Assembly: GCA_021414045.1 (NCBI GenBank)
Contig: JAIOPF010000093.1
Coordinates: 1-5,638, forward strand
Reading direction: 5' to 3'
Length of the DNA stretch: 5,638 nucleotides
Source of the DNA: Deltaproteobacteria bacterium
Lineage (GTDB): Bacteria > UBA10199 > DSSB01
Of this stretch, positions 1 through 5,638 are shown piece by piece. The first letter of the stretch is position 1. Every line of letters begins with the position of its first letter. The position numbers and the translations under genes were made by a program. Below the pieces are notes generated by a model. The model saw only the letters and a list, made by a program, of their open reading frames with translations, was not told the DNA's origin and ran no database searches.

Positions 1-1050
1 GAAATTCCGCGCATGCACCGAACTGCTGCGATTCAAGAAACCCGTGGGCAAGACCGGTGACCGCGCGTCGAAAAGTTCGTCGAAAATCCTGGCGGGCGAA
101 GTTGGGCGTGAACCGAACCCTTGCGCGGCTCCATATTCGAGAATCCGCTCCGCCATCACCCCGTGATTCGGCGCTCCGGCCAGCCCCTGCATGAGACGCG
201 CGCCAACGCGCATCTGGAGCCAGGTGTCGCCGGTTTCCACCCAGCGCTGGGCCTCGCTTCGCGCGGATCGGAGCCCGAGCCCCTCCTCCAATCGGTGAGC
301 GAGATAAACGCCGCCGATTCCGAAGGTCGATTGCGCCAAAGTCTCCGCGGCGGGATGGGCTCGCAAGGGCCTGCCCGCCGCCGAGCCCAACAACCCCATC
401 CCATGCATCACGCCCATGAACAATGCGGCGGAGCGCAACTCTTCTCCCCATCCGGGACCAGATTCCTCGGCGTTCCCCGCCAGCAGGGAAAATCCTCGGC
501 GGGCGGCGACGAAGGCTGGAACTTCGGCGGAATAAGCGGCAAGGCCGCTCAGTCCTCGAAGCGCCAGGCCCCGCGTCAAAAAACTTGGCGCCCGCGTCGC
601 CAAGGAAGAGGCCACCGAAAGACGAGATATCCCCGCGACCCAGGAGCCGACGCCAAAAGCGGCGATCATGGTCGGGGACAAGGCCTGGTCGGCGAAACGG
701 CGCACCATGGATTCGACTAAAGGAGCCAAAGCTCCCTGTCCGCGTAGGGTCTGCAAGCGGGCACGCGCCCTTCGCGAGACCGCGTCGGGCAAAGAGGAAC
801 TTGCCATCCAAGCATAAAGCTCGGCCGCGGCCGCGAAACCGCCACGATTTTCCAGGCGCAGGGCTAGGCTCAAGAGCCCTTCACCCAACATCGTGGGATC
901 GGATTCCCGAGCCAAGCTATTCCATTCTTGAAAAAGTTCGGCGCCAAGCAGCCTTCGCAGGGCGGACATCGACGAGACCCCTAGCGGAGATTCGGATGGG
1001 GACGGGCGCTCGAAAGGGAGCAGTCCTGAAGCGGCGGCACGAAGAGTCAC
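1..1050 (-). CDS. Unrecognised helical protein, paralogous to the divergent giant protein (3' end outside window)
   Basis: This is a stop-free minus-strand frame of 350 codons that leaves the window at base 1, so the C-terminus is unseen. The next in-frame stop upstream is a TAA in the intergenic region. I chose GTG at 1050 because an AAAAAGGA sequence lies 8 bases upstream. ATG at 969 (residue 28), preceded by AGGGG, is the main alternative, and TTG at 1056 is a weaker one. No signal peptide is evident. Residues about 54-82 look like a TPR-type helical hairpin (LxxLALRLENRGGF then AAAAELYAWM). Residues 128-290 are Gly/Ala-rich and moderately hydrophobic, with marks at A163-L-R, A175-E, F180, F187, W201, H216-G-M-G, E256-G-L-G-L and M280-R. 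The same marks recur in order in the divergent plus-strand protein, which supports a real gene and common ancestry. No catalytic motif was recognised. Function is unknown; a structural, scaffold or membrane-associated role is only a guess. Confidence 0.8.
   Translation of the reverse strand, partial: MTLRAAASGLLPFERPSPSESPLGVSSMSALRRLLGAELFQEWNSLARESDPTMLGEGLLSLALRLENRGGFAAAAELYAWMASSSLPDAVSRRARARLQTLRGQGALAPLVESMVRRFADQALSPTMIAAFGVGSWVAGISRLSVASSLATRAPSFLTRGLALRGLSGLAAYSAEVPAFVAARRGFSLLAGNAEESGPGWGEELRSAALFMGVMHGMGLLGSAAGRPLRAHPAAETLAQSTFGIGGVYLAHRLEEGLGLRSARSEAQRWVETGDTWLQMRVGARLMQGLAGAPNHGVMAERILEYGAAQGFGSRPTSPARIFDELFDARSPVLPTGFLNRSSSVHARNF
181..903 (-). other. Shared paralogous module, copy A
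   Basis: This covers residues about 50-290 of the minus-strand protein. It aligns with residues about 908-1172 of the plus-strand protein. Matched points read by eye (minus/plus): E57/E913, L60/L916, A63/A919, L66/L922, A74-A75/A930-A931, F132-G/F993-G, A163-L-R/A1021-L-R, A175-E/A1033-E, F180/F1038, F187/F1045, W201/W1056, H216-G/H1076-G, R227/R1087, G257-L-G-L/G1135-L-G-L and M280-R/M1161-R. Long stretches need no gap, and the offset changes only by a few residues at loop-like sites, except for an insertion of about 18 residues in the plus copy after R1087. The first part is TPR-like. The second is Gly/Ala-rich with apolar segments that could be buried helices or membrane hairpins. The family is not one I can name. 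Confidence 0.7.
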
Positions 1051-1058
1051 AAACAACG

Positions 1059-1066
1059 TCCTTTTT
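1059..1066 (-). promoter_or_regulatory. Ribosome binding site for the minus-strand gene
   Basis: Read on the minus strand, the sequence is AAAAAGGA, ending 8 bases before the GTG at 1050. That spacing is good for GTG but far too close for the TTG at 1056. It is the main reason for choosing GTG rather than ATG 969. Confidence 0.5.
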
Positions 1067-1112
1067 CGTGCCCCCACGGCATAAGACGCCAAATTGTCGC
1101 TTGATTGCCGAA

Positions 1113-1143
1113 TTTATCGGCGGGACCGCGTTAGGGTTGCCAA
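1113..1143 (-). promoter_or_regulatory. Possible promoter for the minus-strand gene
   Basis: On the minus strand, TTGGCA (1143-1138) is followed after 19 bases by GATAAA (1118-1113). The -35 hexamer is fair, but the -10 is weak and the spacer is long. A GCCGA/TCGGC inverted repeat (1107-1121) overlaps the -10. This would give a leader of about 55-60 bases before the GTG at 1050. It is weak evidence from consensus matching alone. Confidence 0.2.
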
Positions 1144-1232
1144 AGGAAAAGCAAGATTTTGTACAACGCGGCGCGGCATTTTTCCATGACTTCGAGGAAC
1201 CGGAAATAAACGGCTAACTCGAAGAAATCACT

Positions 1233-1262
1233 TTGAATTTCATCGGGGTCCAGCCTTAAAAT
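1233..1262 (+). promoter_or_regulatory. Possible promoter for the plus-strand giant gene
   Basis: TTGAAT (1233-1238) and TAAAAT (1257-1262) are separated by 18 bases, resembling a sigma-70-type -35/-10 pair. Transcripts would start near 1270 and carry a leader of about 130 bases containing the 1308-1324 hairpin. Both hexamers deviate from consensus, and no transcription data are available. Confidence 0.3.
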
Positions 1263-1267
1263 ACTCA

Positions 1268-1286
1268 ATGCGGGGGCTTTCCGCAT
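1268..1286. repeat. Inverted repeat ATGCGG / CCGCAT
   Basis: ATGCGG (1268-1273) and CCGCAT (1281-1286) are perfect reverse complements around the 7-base spacer GGGCTTT. No run of T follows on either strand at the right distance, so an intrinsic terminator is unlikely. It sits just downstream of the candidate -10 at 1257-1262, where an operator or the first leader hairpin would lie. Confidence 0.4.
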
Positions 1287-1293
1287 AGCATTA

Positions 1294-1303
1294 AAAATAT
1301 TTT
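1294..1303. repeat. AT palindrome AAAATATTTT
   Basis: This is a perfect 10-base palindrome in the most AT-rich part of the spacer. It could be a protein-binding site or simply an easily melted or bent stretch. Chance occurrence in AT-rich DNA cannot be excluded. Confidence 0.3.
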
Positions 1304-1307
1304 CTTT

Positions 1308-1324
1308 CCCTCAACTCTTGAGGG
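1308..1324. repeat. Inverted repeat CCCTCAA-CTC-TTGAGGG
   Basis: Two perfect 7-base arms flank a 3-base centre. In RNA this gives a compact hairpin with a CUC loop; in DNA it is a good candidate for a dimeric regulator site. It lies 74-90 bases before the ATG at 1398 and about 14 bases before a GATAAT hexamer. It is not followed by a T-tract on the plus strand. On the minus strand it is followed by AAAGAAAATATTTTT, which is not a typical terminator. Confidence 0.5.
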
Positions 1325-1337
1325 CTCTCCAGCCGAT

Positions 1338-1343
1338 GATAAT
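1338..1343 (+). promoter_or_regulatory. Alternative -10-like hexamer GATAAT
   Basis: GATAAT differs from TATAAT at one position and would place a start near 1350, about 48 bases before the ATG. The -35 position is poor: TTGAGG at 1318-1323 is only 14 bases away. It would therefore need an activator, possibly one binding the adjacent inverted repeat. Low confidence. Confidence 0.18.
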
Positions 1344-1381
1344 AAGGATACCTTTCATCGTCCCGGGGAGCACAAGGACCG

Positions 1382-1388
1382 AAGGAAG
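1382..1388 (+). promoter_or_regulatory. Ribosome binding site for the giant gene
   Basis: AAGGAAG ends 9 bases before the ATG at 1398. The frame is open back to a TAA at 1257-1259, but no ATG lies between that stop and 1398, and this site fits ATG 1398 well. It supports that start. Confidence 0.55.
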
Positions 1389-1397
1389 TCGTTTCCC

Positions 1398-4300
1398 ATG
1401 GTGCTCCGACCCGATATTCCAGGTTCCACTGTCGCCACGCCAGGGCCTTTGCCCGCATCCAGTGATGCACCCGTCACCGGCGGACCCGTTTCCGCCCCGA
1501 TCACGACGGGATCCCCCGCTCCCACTCCACCACCGCATGACGGCGCTGGGGCCGCCAGCGACCTTCACGCTACTGAAGCTAGACGGGAAGATACTCCGAC
1601 TACCTCGGCTCGTGATGTTTATCGCGCTCGCATCGACCGATTGCGTGAGCGCATTCGCGACCTTCCGACCCTGCCCGATGCCCGCGCGAGTACCACTCTC
1701 ACCGAGGTCTTGGCGGAGGCGCGCAGCTTGGAAACTAGCGGCGATACCAATTTCGTCGTCGACGACCTCATTGCCGTTCGTGGATGTTACCGGTACTTAT
1801 CCCGCCGGGCCGCGGAAAGCACCTTTCTTCGCGGCCACCCCGAATACGCGTCTATCGCCACTGGACTCACTCGCGTCGAGGGCACGATGCGCGCCGCGCG
1901 GGACATCTTTCGCGGTGCCGCGACCGGCGCCACGGGAAATTGTACCCCACGCGAACGGATGCACATGTCTCGATTGGCGATTCGCTTGAGCCGCGATCTG
2001 CTGGAGACGACCTTCGAGAGCTCCGACCTCAACCATGAAGCCAGCGAGCTCATCACCGATTACCGGAACGAGATGCACCTGTTGCGAGGCGTCGGTTCGG
2101 AGGATCTGCCGGATCGAGATAGGGCGGACCGCATCGCGCGGGATCTTTCCGAAACTTTCGACCTCCGAACCCGCCTTCGGACGGATACCCACATCGTTCG
2201 TATTGAAGATCACGACATTGCGCTTGTAACCAACGCGGCGGAACAAAACCTTCAAGCCGTCGATTCCTTGATGTTGGGGTTTGGCACCGACCTGCACAAT
2301 TCCGTCGGTTTTATCGAGAGTAGGAATGCCCATGCCGCGATCGACCGCTTGATCCATGGCATCATCGAGGGAAACCAAGAATCGCTGGTGCCGAGGCTGA
2401 ATGCCGCAGGATTGGAAGAATACTGTCGCCTCTCCGCCGCCGCCGAGGAATCCGTGGAACGGGCGTCGGGCCTCACCGATCCCGCCGCGAGACGGACCGC
2501 ATTGGCCGAGGCCCTGCAAGGGTTCGTCTCCTTAGGGGATACTTCCCGGGTTGGTGAAGTCGTCGACCTAATGGTGGCATCCCTCCCCGCGGACGCTTCC
2601 GATACCTTGCGCCTCCAAGTATTCACGGCCATGGGAAGCATTTTGCACGGGTCAGGGATGAACGCCGAGACCCGCATTCGGGAATTGGCCGACCCCATCG
2701 CACGCCGCCTCGCCGCCACGGAAACGCCTGAGGTATATCACAGGGAAATCGAAGCCGACGAATATACCGGACCCGGAGGAAGATCGGGAGCCACCGTCGT
2801 TTCGACAACCCTCGTCAACGAACGCGGTTACTTGAATACCGCCGCCGCGATCATGGCGGCGCGCTCCTATTACTCCGCGGTCGGAGACACCGAGGCCGCC
2901 CGCGGCTCCGAGACCCGCCTGACGGATTTGCGGTCTCAAATCGACTCGCAACTCAATCGAACGAGCGGCAGCCGGCTAAGGATCGAATTGTCCGCCTCAT
3001 CGGTCGAAATCGATATGGCCCTGGAGGGCAGCGCCTCGGCCGAGCACCTTGGAGCATGGCGCACCGCGATCCGTTCGGCTTCCGATCTTCCTGCCGACGA
3101 GCGATTGACGCAACTTCGAAGCCTATTGAGAGTCGCGACCCTGACGCGCCGGGAAGCGGAAAGCGGCGGAACCGAGCGAACGGACTTGGCCGAGATCAAT
3201 ACTTGGGCCACCGACGTGATAGGCACCATTGCGGAAGACCGAATCCGCCAACTGACCACCGATCATCACGTGGACACAGAATTTTCGGCTTCGGTGATCT
3301 CCGATTTCAGAACTCGGCTCGGACGAGCCGTCACCGAGGGAGACACGGCCTGGATCGGAGGCGTCAGCGAGCGCGCCATCGACCAATTCGCCGATTTGGC
3401 GCAAAGCGGGCACGTGTTGTTGTCGGGAAGACACACTCCTCCGACAACGAGGGACCTGCGCTCCTGCCTGCAGGCCGCCGCCATTTTTTCCAGGCTCGGA
3501 TCGACCGGAAGGGTCACCGAAGCGATGGCCCCCTTGCTCACCCATGCCGAGGGCATCGAAAACACGACCGAACGGGCGAATTTTTATCTATCGTTGGGAC
3601 AAGTTTACCAAGAAGCCGGCATGAGCGTGGATGCCAACCAAATTCTCGATCGCGTCGCGGCCTTGGACGTGACGGGCGCGCCGCGGGAATTGCACCGCAT
3701 CGCGGAGATCGTCCCCGCGATGCGCGAGTTGAACCTCGGCCACCTGGACCGGGCGCGAGAATTACTGACGGGGATCCGCGGAAATCCTCGCGCCGAGGAG
3801 ATGTTGGGCAATGTGGAAGGCGCGATTCGCCGCAGCCGGTCGCTGCAAACGCTCGACGCACTGCGAATCCTCGCCTCCGATTACATCGCGCGCGAGCGCG
3901 CCCACGGTTCCAGCCGAGCCGATGCCAGCGACAGGGAAATTCGTTCCGCCCTCGATGAAGCGCAACGCCTGATTGTTTCTGGCCGTTTCACCACGGTCGA
4001 GGCGGCTCTAAGCCATCTCCACGGTGAAAGCTTCGGATTGAGCGATATGATCAGGGACTCCGCCGGCACCGGTCCCATTGACGGCCTATTTCGCGCCTCC
4101 GCCGACGTGACGATGAGTAGCGACCGCTTTTCCGAAAACATGCTTGCCTTCGCCTCCGGGCTGGCCGACGGAGAATATTATTCGGCAGCGTCCCAAATCG
4201 GAAATTTATTGACGCGAAATCCCCACACGAGCGCAGCCGCCCGTACGTTGGTGGACGGCATTCCCGGCGCGGCGCGGCTGAGCGGGATTCTCACCGAGAT

Positions 4301-5638
4301 CGGCAATATGTCGATCATCTTCGCCGAATCCGACAGCGCGGCGCTGCGCAGCGGCGTCATCACCATCGCGACGTTCGGTCTCGGCAGGGTCGCGGCGGCC
4401 GGTGCCGAGCTGGCCTTCGCAAGCTACGCCACTGAATCAGCGATCGCCTCCTCGATGGCTTTGCGCGCCACCGGTTTCGTGGTGCGAAGCACGGCCGAAG
4501 CGACGACTTTCACGCTTTCGAACATGGCCTTCGAGACCTTGTTCACCGGGCGGACGGACCATTGGTCGCTGGATAATTTCGGCCACCAATTCGGAGCCAT
4601 GATGGTTACCTTCATGTTCTGTCACGGCATCGGCATGGCCACCACCGGTCTCGGGCGTGCGGCGGCGCGCACCAGCTTGCTTGGAGAAGTCGCCGCCGAT
4701 GGTAGCCGAACGCTGAGCTTAACCGGACGAGTCGCGATGGGCGCCGTTGGCTATGGGGCCACGATCACCGGCTTGACCGGGGTAGAGTACATCAATGAGG
4801 GCCTAGGGCTTCACCCCCCGGGAGGCAACGTCCCCTTTCTCACTCGCCTACTGGGTTCGGCCGTGATGGACGCGCAAATGCGATTGGCCGGCAGAGTCTT
4901 CAATGAAGCGACGGGAGGCGCTGTCGAGCGATGGGAAGCCGGCACCCGAGAGCGGTATGCCATTCATGAGCTGTTGCCCGCCATCGAACGCTTGGGTTTC
5001 GGACGCCCCAATGCGGAAGGGGAACTCAGCGGCGAGGGGACGACCGTGCTGCGCGCCATGCTTGCGCGAGTCGCGCGCGGTGAAAGCGCCTCCGAGGTCG
5101 CGGCCAGCGTCAGCGCGGAAACCAGCGGCGATCTCACCCGCATCACGCAAACGGTCCTCGGGGTGGAACCCAACAGCGCCGACGGACGCCGCCTGCAAGC
5201 CTTGCTTTTCGCCTACCGTGCCGCGCATCCTGACGCAAATTTAGCCGAAGTCGCGGGACGGCTTCAAATCGAGTCCAACCGACTCGCTCGGGCGGCCGGC
5301 CTCACGGAAGGGCCGGAGTATGAAATTGTCCGCGCTGAACTCTTTCGCCGCTCCCTCGCATCGAGTTCCACGGTCGAAGCGGTGACGGGCAACTCCGCGG
5401 CCTTCGCGGAATTGCGCCCCGGCCTGGAAGGCGTGGCAAACGACCTGCTGGGCTCCGGTGGTTCTTCCAGTCTTGAGGGACAACGATTGATCGGCCGCCT
5501 ATTGCTCCGCTCCCTGGATAGCTCCGGTGGACTTCGCGTCGAGCGCGCGGCCACCGAACGAATCCGAGAACAGGTTCGCGGCATGGGACTGGATCCCGAT
5601 TCCTCCGCGGGGCGCAGGATGTCCGCGGACTTGTTGCT
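1398..5638 (+). CDS. Giant unrecognised helical repeat protein, at least 1413 residues (3' end outside window)
   Basis: One stop-free frame runs from ATG 1398 (AAGGAAG upstream) to the right edge, leaving two extra bases. The first 60 or so residues are rich in Pro, Ser, Thr and Gly and look disordered; there is no hydrophobic signal peptide. Residues about 70-905 are rich in Ala, Arg, Glu and Leu and look helical. Stretches resembling degenerate TPR hairpins lie near 367-400, 479-512, 727-758 (ANFYLSLGQVYQEAG followed by DANQIL) and 774-805 (LGHLDRARELL). Residues about 908-1172 match the divergent minus-strand protein. From about 1201 to the edge come degenerate repeats of 45-55 residues. 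No enzyme motif was found, and Cys is scarce. TPR-like and helical repeat arrays usually mediate protein-protein contacts, so a scaffold role is reasonable inference. Several frames inside it are open on both strands, but only this one is continuous and homologous to its neighbour. Confidence 0.88.
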   Translation, partial: MVLRPDIPGSTVATPGPLPASSDAPVTGGPVSAPITTGSPAPTPPPHDGAGAASDLHATEARREDTPTTSARDVYRARIDRLRERIRDLPTLPDARASTTLTEVLAEARSLETSGDTNFVVDDLIAVRGCYRYLSRRAAESTFLRGHPEYASIATGLTRVEGTMRAARDIFRGAATGATGNCTPRERMHMSRLAIRLSRDLLETTFESSDLNHEASELITDYRNEMHLLRGVGSEDLPDRDRADRIARDLSETFDLRTRLRTDTHIVRIEDHDIALVTNAAEQNLQAVDSLMLGFGTDLHNSVGFIESRNAHAAIDRLIHGIIEGNQESLVPRLNAAGLEEYCRLSAAAEESVERASGLTDPAARRTALAEALQGFVSLGDTSRVGEVVDLMVASLPADASDTLRLQVFTAMGSILHGSGMNAETRIRELADPIARRLAATETPEVYHREIEADEYTGPGGRSGATVVSTTLVNERGYLNTAAAIMAARSYYSAVGDTEAARGSETRLTDLRSQIDSQLNRTSGSRLRIELSASSVEIDMALEGSASAEHLGAWRTAIRSASDLPADERLTQLRSLLRVATLTRREAESGGTERTDLAEINTWATDVIGTIAEDRIRQLTTDHHVDTEFSASVISDFRTRLGRAVTEGDTAWIGGVSERAIDQFADLAQSGHVLLSGRHTPPTTRDLRSCLQAAAIFSRLGSTGRVTEAMAPLLTHAEGIENTTERANFYLSLGQVYQEAGMSVDANQILDRVAALDVTGAPRELHRIAEIVPAMRELNLGHLDRARELLTGIRGNPRAEEMLGNVEGAIRRSRSLQTLDALRILASDYIARERAHGSSRADASDREIRSALDEAQRLIVSGRFTTVEAALSHLHGESFGLSDMIRDSAGTGPIDGLFRASADVTMSSDRFSENMLAFASGLADGEYYSAASQIGNLLTRNPHTSAAARTLVDGIPGAARLSGILTEIGNMSIIFAESDSAALRSGVITIATFGLGRVAAAGAELAFASYATESAIASSMALRATGFVVRSTAEATTFTLSNMAFETLFTGRTDHWSLDNFGHQFGAMMVTFMFCHGIGMATTGLGRAAARTSLLGEVAADGSRTLSLTGRVAMGAVGYGATITGLTGVEYINEGLGLHPPGGNVPFLTRLLGSAVMDAQMRLAGRVFNEATGGAVERWEAGTRERYAIHELLPAIERLGFGRPNAEGELSGEGTTVLRAMLARVARGESASEVAASVSAETSGDLTRITQTVLGVEPNSADGRRLQALLFAYRAAHPDANLAEVAGRLQIESNRLARAAGLTEGPEYEIVRAELFRRSLASSSTVEAVTGNSAAFAELRPGLEGVANDLLGSGGSSSLEGQRLIGRLLLRSLDSSGGLRVERAATERIREQVRGMGLDPDSSAGRRMSADLL
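4119..4914 (+). other. Shared paralogous module, copy B
   Basis: This covers residues about 908-1172 of the giant protein, the counterpart of residues about 50-290 of the minus-strand protein. It begins with a TPR-like hairpin (LAFASGLADGEYYSAASQI), then about 50 residues of linker. The Gly/Ala-rich part follows, with FGLGRVAA at 993, ALRATG at 1021, AE at 1033, W1056, CHGIG at 1075, EGLGL at 1134 and MRLAGR at 1161. Compared with copy A it has an insertion of about 18 residues after R1087, including EVAADGSRTLSL. Apolar stretches near 1066-1085 and 1112-1130 might be buried or membrane-inserted, but charged and polar residues interrupt them, so transmembrane helices are not clear. Confidence 0.7.
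4998..5638 (+). repeat. Degenerate protein repeats of about 45-55 residues
   Basis: From residue 1201 the protein falls into units that each open just after a Gly, with an aliphatic or small residue and often Pro/Ser, then a helix of GRRLxALL type. Units start near residues 1201 (FGRPNAEGELSGEG), 1256 (VEPNSADGRRLQALL), 1302 (LTEGPEYEIVRAELF), 1353 (SGGSSSLEGQRLIGRLL) and 1398 (LDPDSSAGRRMSADLL, cut by the edge). Unit lengths are about 55, 46, 51, 45 and at least 16. Units 2, 4 and 5 are the most alike; unit 3 is the most divergent. The minus-strand protein shows a similar GFGSRP at residues 311-316, so it may enter a related tail. The pattern suggests stacked helical units; their number beyond the window is unknown. 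Confidence 0.55.

Larger units (their letters stand above)
1051..1397. other. Divergent intergenic control region
   Basis: These 347 bases lie between the two divergent starts, and I see no convincing gene in them. Base composition departs from the flanks: the stretch around 1285-1310 is strongly AT-rich. The region carries three notable inverted repeats (1268-1286, 1294-1303 and 1308-1324). Smaller ones are GCCGA/TCGGC at 1107-1121 and the 8-base palindrome TTGTACAA at 1159-1166. Promoter-like hexamers face in both directions. It must contain the 5' leaders of both genes unless one is transcribed from elsewhere. Coregulation of the two genes from this spacer is plausible but inferred. Confidence 0.7.

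Noticed and set aside
121..720. 199-codon plus-strand frame
   Set aside because: It also lies antisense to the minus-strand gene. It has low-complexity His/Arg/Gly/Gln-rich content and no supporting ribosome site or homology.
1159..1166. Palindrome TTGTACAA as an operator
   Set aside because: It is only 8 bases, occurs easily by chance, and has no second copy or supporting context that I can see.
423..1217. 264-codon plus-strand frame antisense to the minus-strand gene
   Set aside because: The product is an Arg/Pro/Lys-rich string without domain-like pattern and lies opposite a frame with paralogous protein similarity. Open antisense frames are common in GC-rich coding DNA.
1268..1303. Intrinsic terminator formed by ATGCGG/CCGCAT and following AT-rich DNA
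   Set aside because: The stem has only 6 base pairs and a 7-base loop. The bases after it read AGCATTAAAAATATTTT rather than an immediate T-run, and both genes point away from this spacer, so no terminator is expected here.
1318..1989. 223-codon plus-strand frame overlapping the start of the giant gene
   Set aside because: It is out of phase with the long frame, rich in Pro/Arg/Ser, and ends inside it. The ribosome site at 1382-1388 fits ATG 1398 instead.
1797..2519. 240-codon minus-strand frame inside the giant gene
   Set aside because: It lies fully antisense to the continuous 1398-5638 frame. The translation is Gly/Arg-rich and irregular, and no start signal stands out.
3056..3958. 300-codon plus-strand frame in another phase of the giant gene
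   Set aside because: The product is extremely Arg-rich with no structural pattern, and the overlapping long frame has normal protein composition throughout.

Overview
The window holds two divergently transcribed protein-coding genes, both cut by the window edges, separated by a 347-base intergenic region. No RNA gene, transposase, integrase, CRISPR array or recognisable housekeeping gene is visible. The DNA is GC-rich (roughly 60% by eye). The coding frames use standard bacterial codons, with Shine-Dalgarno-like sites before the proposed starts. This points to a GC-rich bacterium. The style of very large, Ala/Arg/Glu-rich helical proteins resembles uncultured deltaproteobacterial-type lineages (Myxococcota or Bdellovibrionota relatives), but that placement is an impression, not a demonstration.

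Layout. Bases 1-1050 (minus strand) are one uninterrupted frame of 350 codons whose 3' end lies beyond the left edge. Bases 1051-1397 are intergenic, with an AT-rich core, several short inverted repeats and weak promoter-like elements for both directions. Bases 1398-5638 (plus strand) are one uninterrupted frame of 1413 codons that runs off the right edge. It encodes a giant protein with a Pro/Ser/Thr-rich N-terminus, about 850 residues of predicted helical sequence with TPR-like stretches, a Gly/Ala-rich module, and a series of degenerate repeats of about 45-55 residues.

The main observation is that the two divergent genes are paralogous over almost all of the visible left-hand protein. Residues about 50-290 of the minus-strand protein align with residues about 908-1172 of the plus-strand protein: a TPR-like hairpin, then an ALR/AE/F/F/W/HG(M/I)G/EGLGL/MR pattern in the same order and at nearly the same spacing. 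The plus-strand protein looks like the same module with a roughly 900-residue N-terminal extension and a repeat tail. I cannot assign a function to either. The arrangement suggests a modular family of large helical, possibly scaffold-like or membrane-associated proteins expressed from a shared divergent control region. The function, any joint action and the regulation are inference.
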